DNA from: Desulfuromonas sp. TF
GTDB lineage: Bacteria; Desulfobacterota; Desulfuromonadia; Desulfuromonadales; ATBO01
Length of the DNA stretch: 32,023 bases
Reading direction: 5' to 3'
Assembly: GCF_000472285.1 (NCBI RefSeq)
Contig: NZ_KI421426.1
Location: 24,727 to 56,749 of the forward strand
Part shown: positions 1 to 7,613 of the stretch, one piece after another
How the letters are laid out: every line of letters starts with the position of its first letter
Position numbering within the stretch: position 1 is the stretch's first letter
Notes under the pieces: model-generated
What the model was told of the DNA's origin: nothing
What the model saw: the letters and a program-made list of their open reading frames with translations, nothing else
The model's database searches: none
Program-made: the position numbers and the translations under genes

Positions 1-1323
1 CGCCCCGAGGGCGATCATCTTGAAGGCGTCGGCGGCAAGGTCGCCGGTCTTGCCGAGTCCGCCGGCGGCCCACAGGGGGATCTGCCCCTGGCGCCCCTGG
101 GTGACGGCGGCCAGGTAGCAGTCGCGCAACTTGCTGACGATCGGATGGCCGGTGTGGTCGAGGGAGACCTCGTGGGCCGCCCCGGTGCCGCCGTCGATGC
201 CGTCGAGGAAGAAGCCGCCGACGATGTTGTAGGGGTCGCGCACCAGGTTGTTGAAGACCGACACGCTGGTGGCGCTCGCCGCCACCTTGATCGCCACCGG
301 CACGCGGAACTTGAAGGCGGCGTTGAAGGAGAGGAACATCTTCTGCACGCTCTCCTCGATCGAATAAAGCCCCTGGTGGTTGGGGGGGGACAGCAGATCC
401 GCCTTGGGGACGCCGCGGATCGCCTGGATGTGCTCGGCCACCTTCTGGGCCATGAGCAGGCCCCCGTCGCCGGGCTTGGCCCCCTGTCCGATCTTGATCA
501 GCACGCCGGCCGGGTCTTCGATCATGTGGGGCATCGCCTTGGCGATGCGGTTCCAGCCGAAGTGGCCGGAGGCGATCTGCAGGATCATGTACTTGAGGTA
601 GCGGCTCTTGAGCAGGCGCACCGGCACGCCCCCCTCGCCGGAGCACATGCGCACCGGCAGGCCGCACTCCTCGTTGAGGTAGGCCACGGCCATGGCGACC
701 GCTTCCCACATGCGCCAGGACAGCGCCCCGATGGACATGTCGCCGATGATCACCGGGTAGATCCAGTGGACCGGCGGCGCCTGGGAAGAGGTCTCGAGCT
801 TGCCGTCGGCGCCGACCGTGAAGGGGAGCTTCCCCGGCGGCATGATGCGGCCGAAGGGCGCCAGCAGGTCGAAGGTGTGGCGCTGGGCGTCCAGGCTCGG
901 GTCGGTCATCTGCGAGATGCGCCCGACCCGGATCTTGTCCAGGGTGCGGGTGCTGGCTTCGAGGTTCTTCCGCCCGCCGCGCTTGATCGAGTCGCCCGCC
1001 AGGCAGCGGGTGACGATCGGGTGGCGGGTGTCGGGGTTGCGCAGGGGTCCGATGGCGTCGTTTGGGCAGACCTTCTCGCAGATGCCGCAACCGCGGCAGT
1101 AGTTCTTGATCGAATGGGTCTGCCGGATCACCGGCACGGCCGAAAAGCGGGTCTTCGGCTCGGGGAACTCCCCTTCGGAGAAGACCATGCGCCGGCGCTC
1201 GACCTTGGGCTCGATGGCCCGAAAGGAGCAGGCCGCCACGCAGGAGCCGCACAGGGTGCAGCGGCTGGCGTCATAGCGGATCTTCCAGGGAAGATCGTTG
1301 GGAGTCACATCCTGGACCTTCAT
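1..1323 (-). CDS. Ferredoxin-FMN glutamate synthase subunit (archaeal-type GltB middle domain), partial
   Basis: I translated the minus strand directly; the frame is open for 441 codons to the window edge, so the C-terminus is missing. The N-terminus carries two [4Fe-4S] ferredoxin motifs, CTLCGSCVAAC (about residues 21-31) and CRGCGICEKVC (about 77-87). A glutamate synthase FMN/TIM-barrel domain follows, with segments such as GDMSIGALSW, KIGQGAKPGDGG and DGIDGGTGAA. In this family the domain makes glutamate from 2-oxoglutarate and ammonia, with electrons entering through the ferredoxin clusters. The ATG at 1321-1323 overlaps the upstream glutaminase stop in an ATGA, which fixes the start and implies translational coupling. 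The usual third subunit (GXGXG domain) is not in the window. The family assignment is confident; the physiological electron donor cannot be read from the sequence. Confidence 0.9.
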   Translation of the reverse strand, partial: MKVQDVTPNDLPWKIRYDASRCTLCGSCVAACSFRAIEPKVERRRMVFSEGEFPEPKTRFSAVPVIRQTHSIKNYCRGCGICEKVCPNDAIGPLRNPDTRHPIVTRCLAGDSIKRGGRKNLEASTRTLDKIRVGRISQMTDPSLDAQRHTFDLLAPFGRIMPPGKLPFTVGADGKLETSSQAPPVHWIYPVIIGDMSIGALSWRMWEAVAMAVAYLNEECGLPVRMCSGEGGVPVRLLKSRYLKYMILQIASGHFGWNRIAKAMPHMIEDPAGVLIKIGQGAKPGDGGLLMAQKVAEHIQAIRGVPKADLLSPPNHQGLYSIEESVQKMFLSFNAAFKFRVPVAIKVAASATSVSVFNNLVRDPYNIVGGFFLDGIDGGTGAAHEVSLDHTGHPIVSKLRDCYLAAVTQGRQGQIPLWAAGGLGKTGDLAADAFKMIALGA

Positions 1324-2426
1324 TGTTTCCATCTCTGCACCTCCAGGCTGTTATCGATCACCACCGTCTCGCGCTCGTGGGGATAGATGTCCGTCTCCCA
1401 GTCGCGGTCGGGGAGGATTTCATTGATGCCGCACACCTCCGAGGAGATGACCACCGTGTCTTCCGAGCGGCCCACCACCACGGGGCGCAGCTTCTTGGCG
1501 TCGCAGCAGGTGAAAAGGGTGTTGTCGGGGAGCACGCCGATGATGGTGTTGGGGCCGTTGATCTCCAGGTGGGTCAGCGACTGGCGGATGGCCAGAAGCT
1601 GCTCCTTGTCCTCGCGCTGCTCGATCTGCTCGAAGGCCAGGGGGGTGATCACCTGCTTGAAGTAGGACAGGGGCCAGCCGAGCTCGCGGTGCACGTAGTG
1701 CAGCGAGTAGAGGAAGCACTGGGAATCGGACTCGAAGCCGATATAGCCACGGTGCAGCTTGCGCTGGAACTCCACGTTCTTCAGGTAGAAGGTGTTCTCG
1801 CCGTTGGCCAGCGCCGTGTATCCCTGCAGGAAGAAAGGATGGGCGGCGTAGCGGACGATGTCGTAGTTGGTGTTCTGCCGGCACTGGGCGGTGATCACCC
1901 GGGCGGTGAACTTGTTGTCCGGCTCCCAGAGATTGAAATAGGTGCCGATGTCCCGCGGGTCGCCGATCTCCTTGAGGGTGACCACGTCGGGCCAGAAGGA
2001 ATAGACAAAACCCATCTCGTCCTTTTCCAGGGCCCGGCGCAGCTTCAGGCGCATGTCGAGCAGGAGGTCCTCCTTCTCCTTCTGCTCGGCCTTCTTGTAG
2101 TGCTTGGGGTAGTCGTAGGTCTGGAAGACGTAGTTGGGCATGGCAATGATGTCGAGGCCGGGGAGGTGGTTCGTCTCCGGGACCCACTGCATGACCCGCT
2201 GAAAACCGGCGGCGTGCAGCATGTCCTCGGCGATCCGCACTCCTTCATCGGTGCAGGCCAGCGACAGCGTGGGAAGATGCTTGTAGGCTTCGAAGATTCC
2301 GCCCAGATCGTGCATGACCATGGCAAAACCCGAGTTGTCGTGCCCCTTCTGCTGGGACTGCATGAGCAGCAGGGCCTGACTCGGGTGAACATAATTTAGG
2401 CTCTTGATGGCTCCAATGCGGCACAT
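1320..2426 (-). CDS. Glutamine amidotransferase class II subunit of split glutamate synthase
   Basis: The 368-residue product is the glutaminase part of an archaeal-type split glutamate synthase. It releases ammonia from glutamine for the FMN subunit encoded directly downstream. The N-terminus reads MCRIGAIKS, placing Cys2 as the expected N-terminal nucleophile after Met removal. A second in-frame ATG lies two codons upstream at 2430-2432, but the GGAGG Shine-Dalgarno ends only 2 bases before it. From the ATG at 2424-2426 the spacing is 8, and Cys2 is then correctly placed, so I chose that start. The QQKGHDNSGFA segment is typical of Ntn-type glutaminase domains. The stop overlaps the next gene by 4 bp. 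A sigma-54 promoter at 2507-2522 suggests nitrogen control with a leader of about 70 nt. Confidence 0.9.
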   Translation of the reverse strand: MCRIGAIKSLNYVHPSQALLLMQSQQKGHDNSGFAMVMHDLGGIFEAYKHLPTLSLACTDEGVRIAEDMLHAAGFQRVMQWVPETNHLPGLDIIAMPNYVFQTYDYPKHYKKAEQKEKEDLLLDMRLKLRRALEKDEMGFVYSFWPDVVTLKEIGDPRDIGTYFNLWEPDNKFTARVITAQCRQNTNYDIVRYAAHPFFLQGYTALANGENTFYLKNVEFQRKLHRGYIGFESDSQCFLYSLHYVHRELGWPLSYFKQVITPLAFEQIEQREDKEQLLAIRQSLTHLEINGPNTIIGVLPDNTLFTCCDAKKLRPVVVGRSEDTVVISSEVCGINEILPDRDWETDIYPHERETVVIDNSLEVQRWKQ

Positions 2427-2506
2427 CGGCATGACCTCCGAACAGTAAGTAGATGTATTCGATACTCTCGTTCAGGATGTTTTCAGGGTGAGAACAATAT
2501 CTTGTA

Positions 2507-2522
2507 TGCAAACCCGGTGCCG
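2507..2522 (-). promoter_or_regulatory. Sigma-54 (-24/-12) promoter of the split glutamate synthase genes
   Basis: On the minus strand the element reads CGGCACCGGGTTTGCA. It matches the TGGCACG-N4-TTGCA consensus with the invariant GG and GC separated by exactly 10 bases. The predicted start is near 2496, about 70 nt before the chosen ATG. Sigma-54 promoters need an enhancer-binding activator such as an NtrC-type protein; no activator gene is in the window. The match is seen directly, its activity is inferred. Confidence 0.75.
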
Positions 2523-2701
2523 TCAACGACGGGTTAGCGAGAGAAACAATAGAAATGTTCTGTAGTTCCCCGAAATCATGGGCAATTAAAAAGATGGTTT
2601 TTTATCGAAGCCGGGGCGGTCTCGCACCCCTGAGGGGAGGGCGGTCGGGGTTTTTTTACGTATACTGCTCAACCAGAGTGCTCAGACTACACAAACAGCA
2701 A

Positions 2702-2730
2702 GGGCGGCGCTCCGGGAAGGGACGCCGCCC
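2702..2730 (-). terminator. Probable terminator after amt
   Basis: A GC-rich hairpin has 8-bp arms, GGGCGGCG and CGCCGCCC, and lies about 25 bp past the amt stop. The following minus-strand bases are only moderately T-rich (TTGCTGTTTGTG), so efficiency is uncertain. It separates amt from the next sigma-54 promoter. The rest of the gap between the two genes (2433-2753) holds that promoter and no convincing ORF. Confidence 0.5.
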
Positions 2731-2753
2731 CAATGCCGTCATGTTCGCGCACT

Positions 2754-4022
<1,269 letters not shown>

Positions 4023-4066
4023 CATTGTACCTCCTTGACATCGTTGGCATTCTTCAAGGAAAGAAT

Positions 4067-4082
4067 GGCAAGGAGCGTGCCA
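4067..4082 (-). promoter_or_regulatory. Sigma-54 (-24/-12) promoter of amt
   Basis: The minus-strand sequence TGGCACGCTCCTTGCC matches TGGCACG-N4-TTGC at every defined position, with correct GG-N10-GC spacing. The predicted start is about 4056, giving a leader of roughly 34 nt. It is the better of the two sigma-54 sites in the window and fits ammonium transport under nitrogen limitation. Confidence 0.85.
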
Positions 4083-4134
4083 TGGAGGACAAGGATATGA
4101 ATTCGAGGATTTAGGGGGAGAGGGAAAGCGGATA

Positions 4135-4163
4135 AGAAAAAACCTGCCCAAAGTTTGGGCAGG
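4135..4163 (-). terminator. Rho-independent terminator after ilvE
   Basis: A perfect inverted repeat with 10-bp arms (CCTGCCCAAA and TTTGGGCAGG) around one base spans 4143-4163. On the minus strand it is followed by a run of six T (4137-4142). It lies 46 bp past the ilvE stop and upstream of the amt promoter, insulating the two units. Confidence 0.85.
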
Positions 4164-4208
4164 GGTGCTTTTCCTTTAACCTTGGAGCTTTAACCTTTGA
4201 CCTGTTTT

Positions 4209-5279
4209 TTAGATCGGCTCGACCCACCCGTGAGGGTCAGGGATGCGTCCGTACTGGATGCCGGTCAGCGTCTCGTACAGCCTGAGGGTCAGGGGGCCCG
4301 GGCGGCCGTCTCCCAGGGAGACGGTGCGGTCCCGGTAGGTGAACTGGCCCACCGGTGAAACGACCACGGCGGTGCCGGTGCCGAAGGCCTCCTCGAGGCG
4401 GCCGCTTTCGGCGCCCTCGAAGATCTCGTCGATGGCGAGAGCCCGCTCCTCGATCTCGTAGCCCATTTCCCCGGCCAGGGCCAGAATCGAGCGCCGGGTG
4501 ATCCCGTCCAGGATCGTCCCTTTGAGGGGAGAAGTGATGATCTTGCCGTCGAGGACGAAGCAGATGTTCATGCTTCCGACCTCCTCGACGTATCGGCGGT
4601 GAACCGCGTCGAGCCAGAGCACCTGGTCGCACCCGTGGCGGGAGGCCACGGTGGAGGCATAGAGGCTGGCGGCGTAATTGCCGCCGGTCTTGGCCTCGCC
4701 GGTTCCTCCCGGCGAGACGCGGACGTACTCGTCGGATACCCAGATTTTCACCGGGCTGAGGCCGCCCTTGTAGTATGCCCCCACCGGAGAGAGGATGATA
4801 TAGCAGAGATATCGGCTGGAGGGTTTGACCCCCAGCACCGGCTCGGTGGCGATCATCGTGGGGCGGATATAGAGGCTGGTCCCTTCCGAGCGGGGAACCC
4901 AGTCGGCCTCCAGGCGAATCAGCTCCTTGAGCGCGCGGAGGAAGAACGCCTCGTCGACTTCGGGCATGCACATGCGGCGGGCGCTGCGGTTGAAGCGCTT
5001 GATGTTCTCTTCGGGGCGGAAAAGGGCGATCGATTCGTCCCGGCGGCGAAAGGCCTTTAGACCTTCGAAGATTTCCTGCGCATAGTGAAGCACCAAAGCG
5101 GCGGGATCGAGGGAGAAGGGGGCGTAGGGCTGGATGCGGGCCGAATGCCATCCTCTGCCGGCGTCGTATTCCATGACAAACATCCGGTCGGTGAACTGTT
5201 TGCCGAAAACCAGCTCCGACTCGTTCTCGATGCGGGACTTCTTTTCCGCAAGCGGCAAGATCTCGATATCCATGGCCAT
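4209..5279 (-). CDS. ilvE: Branched-chain amino acid aminotransferase (class IV, BCAT type II)
   Basis: This 356-residue PLP enzyme interconverts leucine, isoleucine or valine with their 2-oxo acids, using glutamate and 2-oxoglutarate. Visible family features are EGLKAFRR near residue 72, the likely PLP lysine K197 in TGEAKTGGNYAAS, and EAFGTGTAVVVSPVG near the C-terminus. The length matches type II bacterial or mitochondrial-like BCATs. The frame is open to 5417, but a GGAGT motif sits 6 bases before the ATG at 5277-5279, and homology starts just after it. A plausible promoter is at 5332-5361, a perfect short palindrome at 5294-5307, and a strong terminator follows the gene. The glutamate it uses links it to the neighbouring nitrogen genes. 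Confidence 0.93.
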   Translation of the reverse strand: MAMDIEILPLAEKKSRIENESELVFGKQFTDRMFVMEYDAGRGWHSARIQPYAPFSLDPAALVLHYAQEIFEGLKAFRRRDESIALFRPEENIKRFNRSARRMCMPEVDEAFFLRALKELIRLEADWVPRSEGTSLYIRPTMIATEPVLGVKPSSRYLCYIILSPVGAYYKGGLSPVKIWVSDEYVRVSPGGTGEAKTGGNYAASLYASTVASRHGCDQVLWLDAVHRRYVEEVGSMNICFVLDGKIITSPLKGTILDGITRRSILALAGEMGYEIEERALAIDEIFEGAESGRLEEAFGTGTAVVVSPVGQFTYRDRTVSLGDGRPGPLTLRLYETLTGIQYGRIPDPHGWVEPI

Positions 5280-5293
5280 CCATCGACTCCAAC

Positions 5294-5307
5294 GCACCAG
5301 ATGGTGC
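5294..5307. promoter_or_regulatory. Palindrome next to the ilvE ribosome-binding site
   Basis: The minus strand reads GCACCATCTGGTGC: 6-bp inverted arms around TC, ending about 4 bases before the GGAGT Shine-Dalgarno. It could be an operator or a leader hairpin. The GCACC/GGTGC arms recall NtrC half-sites, but the spacing here is 4 bases rather than 5. Function is unknown. Confidence 0.35.
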
Positions 5308-5331
5308 TCACAGGAAATGAAAAACGGGATG

Positions 5332-5361
5332 AATTTAGCACAGATGGATGATCTCAGGCAA
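5332..5361 (-). promoter_or_regulatory. Possible sigma-70 promoter of ilvE
   Basis: Minus-strand TTGCCT (5356-5361) and TAAATT (5332-5337) are separated by 18 bases. They lie about 55 bp upstream of the chosen ilvE start, in the gap after the small upstream gene. The match is moderate. Confidence 0.4.
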
Positions 5362-5445
5362 GACGATTTAACGGGGAAGGGTTTGCCGTCGGAAAGCAGG
5401 CCGGCGGTGGCCGCCACGGATCTCTCAGAAGCCTGCGGGCCGCCT

Positions 5446-5625
5446 TTAGTCGCCCTCTTTCTTTTCGTCTTTTTTGCTCAGCGTTTGCTGGCCGTAAAGG
5501 AGATTCTTCAGGTTTTCGTTCTTTTCCTCGTCCCGAAAACGTTTCAACATGTGGTCGTACTCCGCCCGGTCCGTCATGTCGTTCAGGCGATAGCCTATTT
5601 TTTTAAGCTTCCAGAAGTCTTCCAT
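5446..5625 (-). CDS. Small charged protein of unknown function, 59 residues
   Basis: This short frame starts at an ATG preceded by AAGGAG with 6 intervening bases (TGCGCC) and ends at TAA. The product begins MEDFWKLKKIGYRL, continues with RAEYDHMLKRFRDEEKNENL, and ends in a lysine/glutamate-rich tail (SKKDEKKEGD). It looks soluble and largely helical, with no Cys, signal peptide or membrane segment. It lies 161 bp downstream of the carbonic anhydrase gene and 166 bp upstream of ilvE, all on one strand. The good ribosome-binding site and amphipathic pattern support a real gene. I do not recognise the family and assign no function. Confidence 0.65.
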   Translation of the reverse strand: MEDFWKLKKIGYRLNDMTDRAEYDHMLKRFRDEEKNENLKNLLYGQQTLSKKDEKKEGD

Positions 5626-5786
5626 GGCGCACTCCTTCAGGCGGGGGGCAGGTTCTTCCCTGTGATGCCTGGAATGCTACCACCTTTTTATTTCAGGTCA
5701 AGGTATAAATTACTATTATTGGTATGGACGCTTCGAGCGGCGGTGCAGGAGGGAGTATTCAGGTCATGCGCAGGAAGGTCGGGAAG

Positions 5787-6410
5787 TCACGAAACCAGCT
5801 CGAAAGCGGCCTTTTCGTCGTTGAAATTATAGATCTCCCCCGTTTCGATAATGTAATACCAGCCGTAAATATTGAGTTCGCCGCGATCGTATTTCTCCTT
5901 GACATAGGGGTAGGTCAGAAGGTTTTTCATCTGCACCAGGATGTTGACCTGTTCGGTCAACCACTCCCGCTCTTCCGGCGAATCTCCCGTCATCAGTCGG
6001 TTAACCCGGCCTTTGACCTCTTTTGAGACTTCCAGCCACTTGCGCACATGAGGAATATGATCGAGGGAATCGTGGCTCATGTTCATGGCGGCGCAGCCGC
6101 CGCAATTGGAATGTCCGCAGACCAGGATGCTGTCGACATTCAGCACCTGGACGGCGTATTCGACCGAGGAGGTCGTAGCGACGAATTCATCGGTTACCCG
6201 ATAGGGTGGGACGATGTTGGCAATGTTGCGGACGGTGAAGAGTTCTCCGGGATGGGTCCGGGTGATGAGGTTCGGCACGACCCTGGAGTCCGCGCAGCCG
6301 ATGAACAGCGTATGCGGCTTCTGGCGTCTGCCGAGTTCCTTGAAGAGCTCCCTGTGCCCCTCGAAATCCTCTCGCTGGAATTCCAGAACTCCCTTGAAAA
6401 GCTTTTCCAT
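5787..6410 (-). CDS. Beta-class carbonic anhydrase
   Basis: The 207-residue cytosolic zinc enzyme interconverts CO2 and bicarbonate. The zinc ligands of the beta class are visible: Cys39 and Asp41-Arg43 in CADSR, then His100 and Cys103 in HSNCGGC. Length is normal for bacterial beta-carbonic anhydrases. The ATG at 6408-6410 is preceded by a purine-rich AAAGGTGGTGG stretch. It lies alone upstream of the small gene, on the same strand as ilvE. Bicarbonate supply for carboxylation is the usual role; nothing here links it to a specific pathway. Confidence 0.95.
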   Translation of the reverse strand: MEKLFKGVLEFQREDFEGHRELFKELGRRQKPHTLFIGCADSRVVPNLITRTHPGELFTVRNIANIVPPYRVTDEFVATTSSVEYAVQVLNVDSILVCGHSNCGGCAAMNMSHDSLDHIPHVRKWLEVSKEVKGRVNRLMTGDSPEEREWLTEQVNILVQMKNLLTYPYVKEKYDRGELNIYGWYYIIETGEIYNFNDEKAAFELVS

Positions 6411-6507
6411 CGACTGACCACCACCTTTATTTTTATTTGAATTTAAGTAAATTCACCTGGCTAAATACCCCAGGGCGTCCACCCATGCAACAAAAAACCG
6501 TACGGCT

Positions 6508-6529
6508 AAAAACCGGCGCGGTTTTTTTT
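6508..6529 (-). terminator. Terminator after the LysR regulator gene
   Basis: A short hairpin (AAAACCG, loop GCG, CGGTTTT) lies just past the stop at 6534. It is flanked by A- and T-runs on both sides, so it could work in both directions. No plus-strand gene reads into it, so it most likely serves the minus-strand regulator. Confidence 0.6.
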
Positions 6530-6533
6530 GCGA

Positions 6534-7469
6534 TTAAACCGCCACCGCGGCGGCGGGAGCGACCGGGCAACTGCCGGTTCCGCACACCCCCTCGATGCAG
6601 TCGAGAAAAATCCGGAGCAGCGGTTCGACCGTCCGGTGCTCCTGCAGAAACACGCTGCGGCAGCGGACCTGGCGGAATTCGGGGACCCGATGGGCCCGCA
6701 GGGTCCCGGCCGCGAGCTGGTCGCCCACCAGGCTGCGGGATATGAAGGAGATGCCGCTGCCGGACTGGACGCTCTCGACCGTCAGGCGCAGGTCATCGGA
6801 GATGACCACGCTGCGAAACGCGGCCAGGGAACTGCCGACATCCTCCAGATTCTGCACGAGCAGCCGCTTTGAGCTGCAGCCGTCGCGCCGGACGTAGAGC
6901 CGCTGTTGCTGCAGTTCGGGCAGCCGGACCGTCTCCCCGCCAAGGTCCAGTTGCGGAGCGCTGATGAAGATCAACTGGTCCTCGGGCAGGGACTTGAGGA
7001 ACAATCCCTCCAGTTCCCAGCTCTGGCAATGCTCGATGATCGTCAGATCGAAATCCCCTTCTCGCAGCCCTTTGATCGCCTGGTCCGGCTGGGCGAAGAT
7101 GCACTTGAGGTCGGCCAGATCGGCGTTCTGCAGCAGAAATCGGTTCAGGACCTGAGGGAGAAAGGCGGTGCCGAAGGTCGGGGTGCAGCAAATCGACAGG
7201 CGCTTGCCGCCGGCAAAGCGTTGCAGCTCATCGAGCAGTTCCTGCTCCCGGACGAGGATGGCCCGGGCCTTGTCGATGATCCGGGAGCCAATAGTGGTGA
7301 GAACCAGCCGGCTGCCCGAGCGGTCGAAGAGCTGCTGGCTGAAATGCTCCTCCAGAAACTTGATCCGCTGAGAGACGGCCGACTGGGTCAGGTTCAGGAT
7401 CTCGGCGGTCCGAGAGAAGTTGCCGGTCTCCGCGGCAACGACCAGAGTCTTCAGATAGCGGGTTTCCAT
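6534..7469 (-). CDS. LysR-family transcriptional regulator
   Basis: This 311-residue protein has an N-terminal winged helix-turn-helix (about residues 1-60, including FSRTAEILNLTQSAVSQRI). A LysR substrate-binding domain follows. The start is supported by GGAGG upstream of the ATG at 7467-7469. The C-terminal tail is unusual: three cysteines in CIEGVCGTGSC followed by an alanine/valine-rich end, which might allow redox or metal sensing, though that is speculation. It is divergent from the 17-haem cytochrome gene with a 144-bp intergenic region that holds a T-N11-A inverted repeat. That layout is typical of a LysR protein controlling its divergent neighbour and itself. The inducer is unknown. 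Confidence 0.92.
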   Translation of the reverse strand: METRYLKTLVVAAETGNFSRTAEILNLTQSAVSQRIKFLEEHFSQQLFDRSGSRLVLTTIGSRIIDKARAILVREQELLDELQRFAGGKRLSICCTPTFGTAFLPQVLNRFLLQNADLADLKCIFAQPDQAIKGLREGDFDLTIIEHCQSWELEGLFLKSLPEDQLIFISAPQLDLGGETVRLPELQQQRLYVRRDGCSSKRLLVQNLEDVGSSLAAFRSVVISDDLRLTVESVQSGSGISFISRSLVGDQLAAGTLRAHRVPEFRQVRCRSVFLQEHRTVEPLLRIFLDCIEGVCGTGSCPVAPAAAVAV

Positions 7470-7494
7470 GGACGCCTCCGTCCGGACGGTCGGT

Positions 7495-7509
7495 ATAAGG
7501 ATCTCTTAT
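7495..7509. promoter_or_regulatory. Putative LysR-type operator (T-N11-A)
   Basis: ATAAGGATCTCTTAT is a 15-bp inverted repeat with 5-bp arms that contains a T-N11-A core, as expected for LysR-family binding. It lies 26-40 bp before the regulator start and about 105 bp before the cytochrome start. A perfect 12-bp palindrome, CCGTCCGGACGG (7478-7489), sits beside it. The rest of the divergent region (7510-7570) is AT-rich and likely holds both promoters. Confidence 0.45.
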
Positions 7510-7613
7510 CAGGGCATAAAAACAATTCGTTTTGATCTTAGCATTATAAATGATTAATTGTTAATAATTTTCCGGCGCCGCTCCGGCACCGGACCAGCTC
7601 AAGGAGGCTCGTC

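Noticed and set aside
145-1386. Plus-strand open frame over the glutamate synthase subunit
   Set aside because: It mirrors a minus-strand gene with clear ferredoxin and FMN motifs; the composition is typical of an antisense shadow.
2615-2656. GC-rich stretch followed by seven T on the plus strand, terminator-like
   Set aside because: The arms do not pair cleanly next to the T-run and no plus-strand gene reads into it.
5294-5307. NtrC binding site
   Set aside because: Half-sites are similar but separated by 4 instead of 5 bases, and the site is too close to the ilvE start and too far from the sigma-54 promoters to be assigned.
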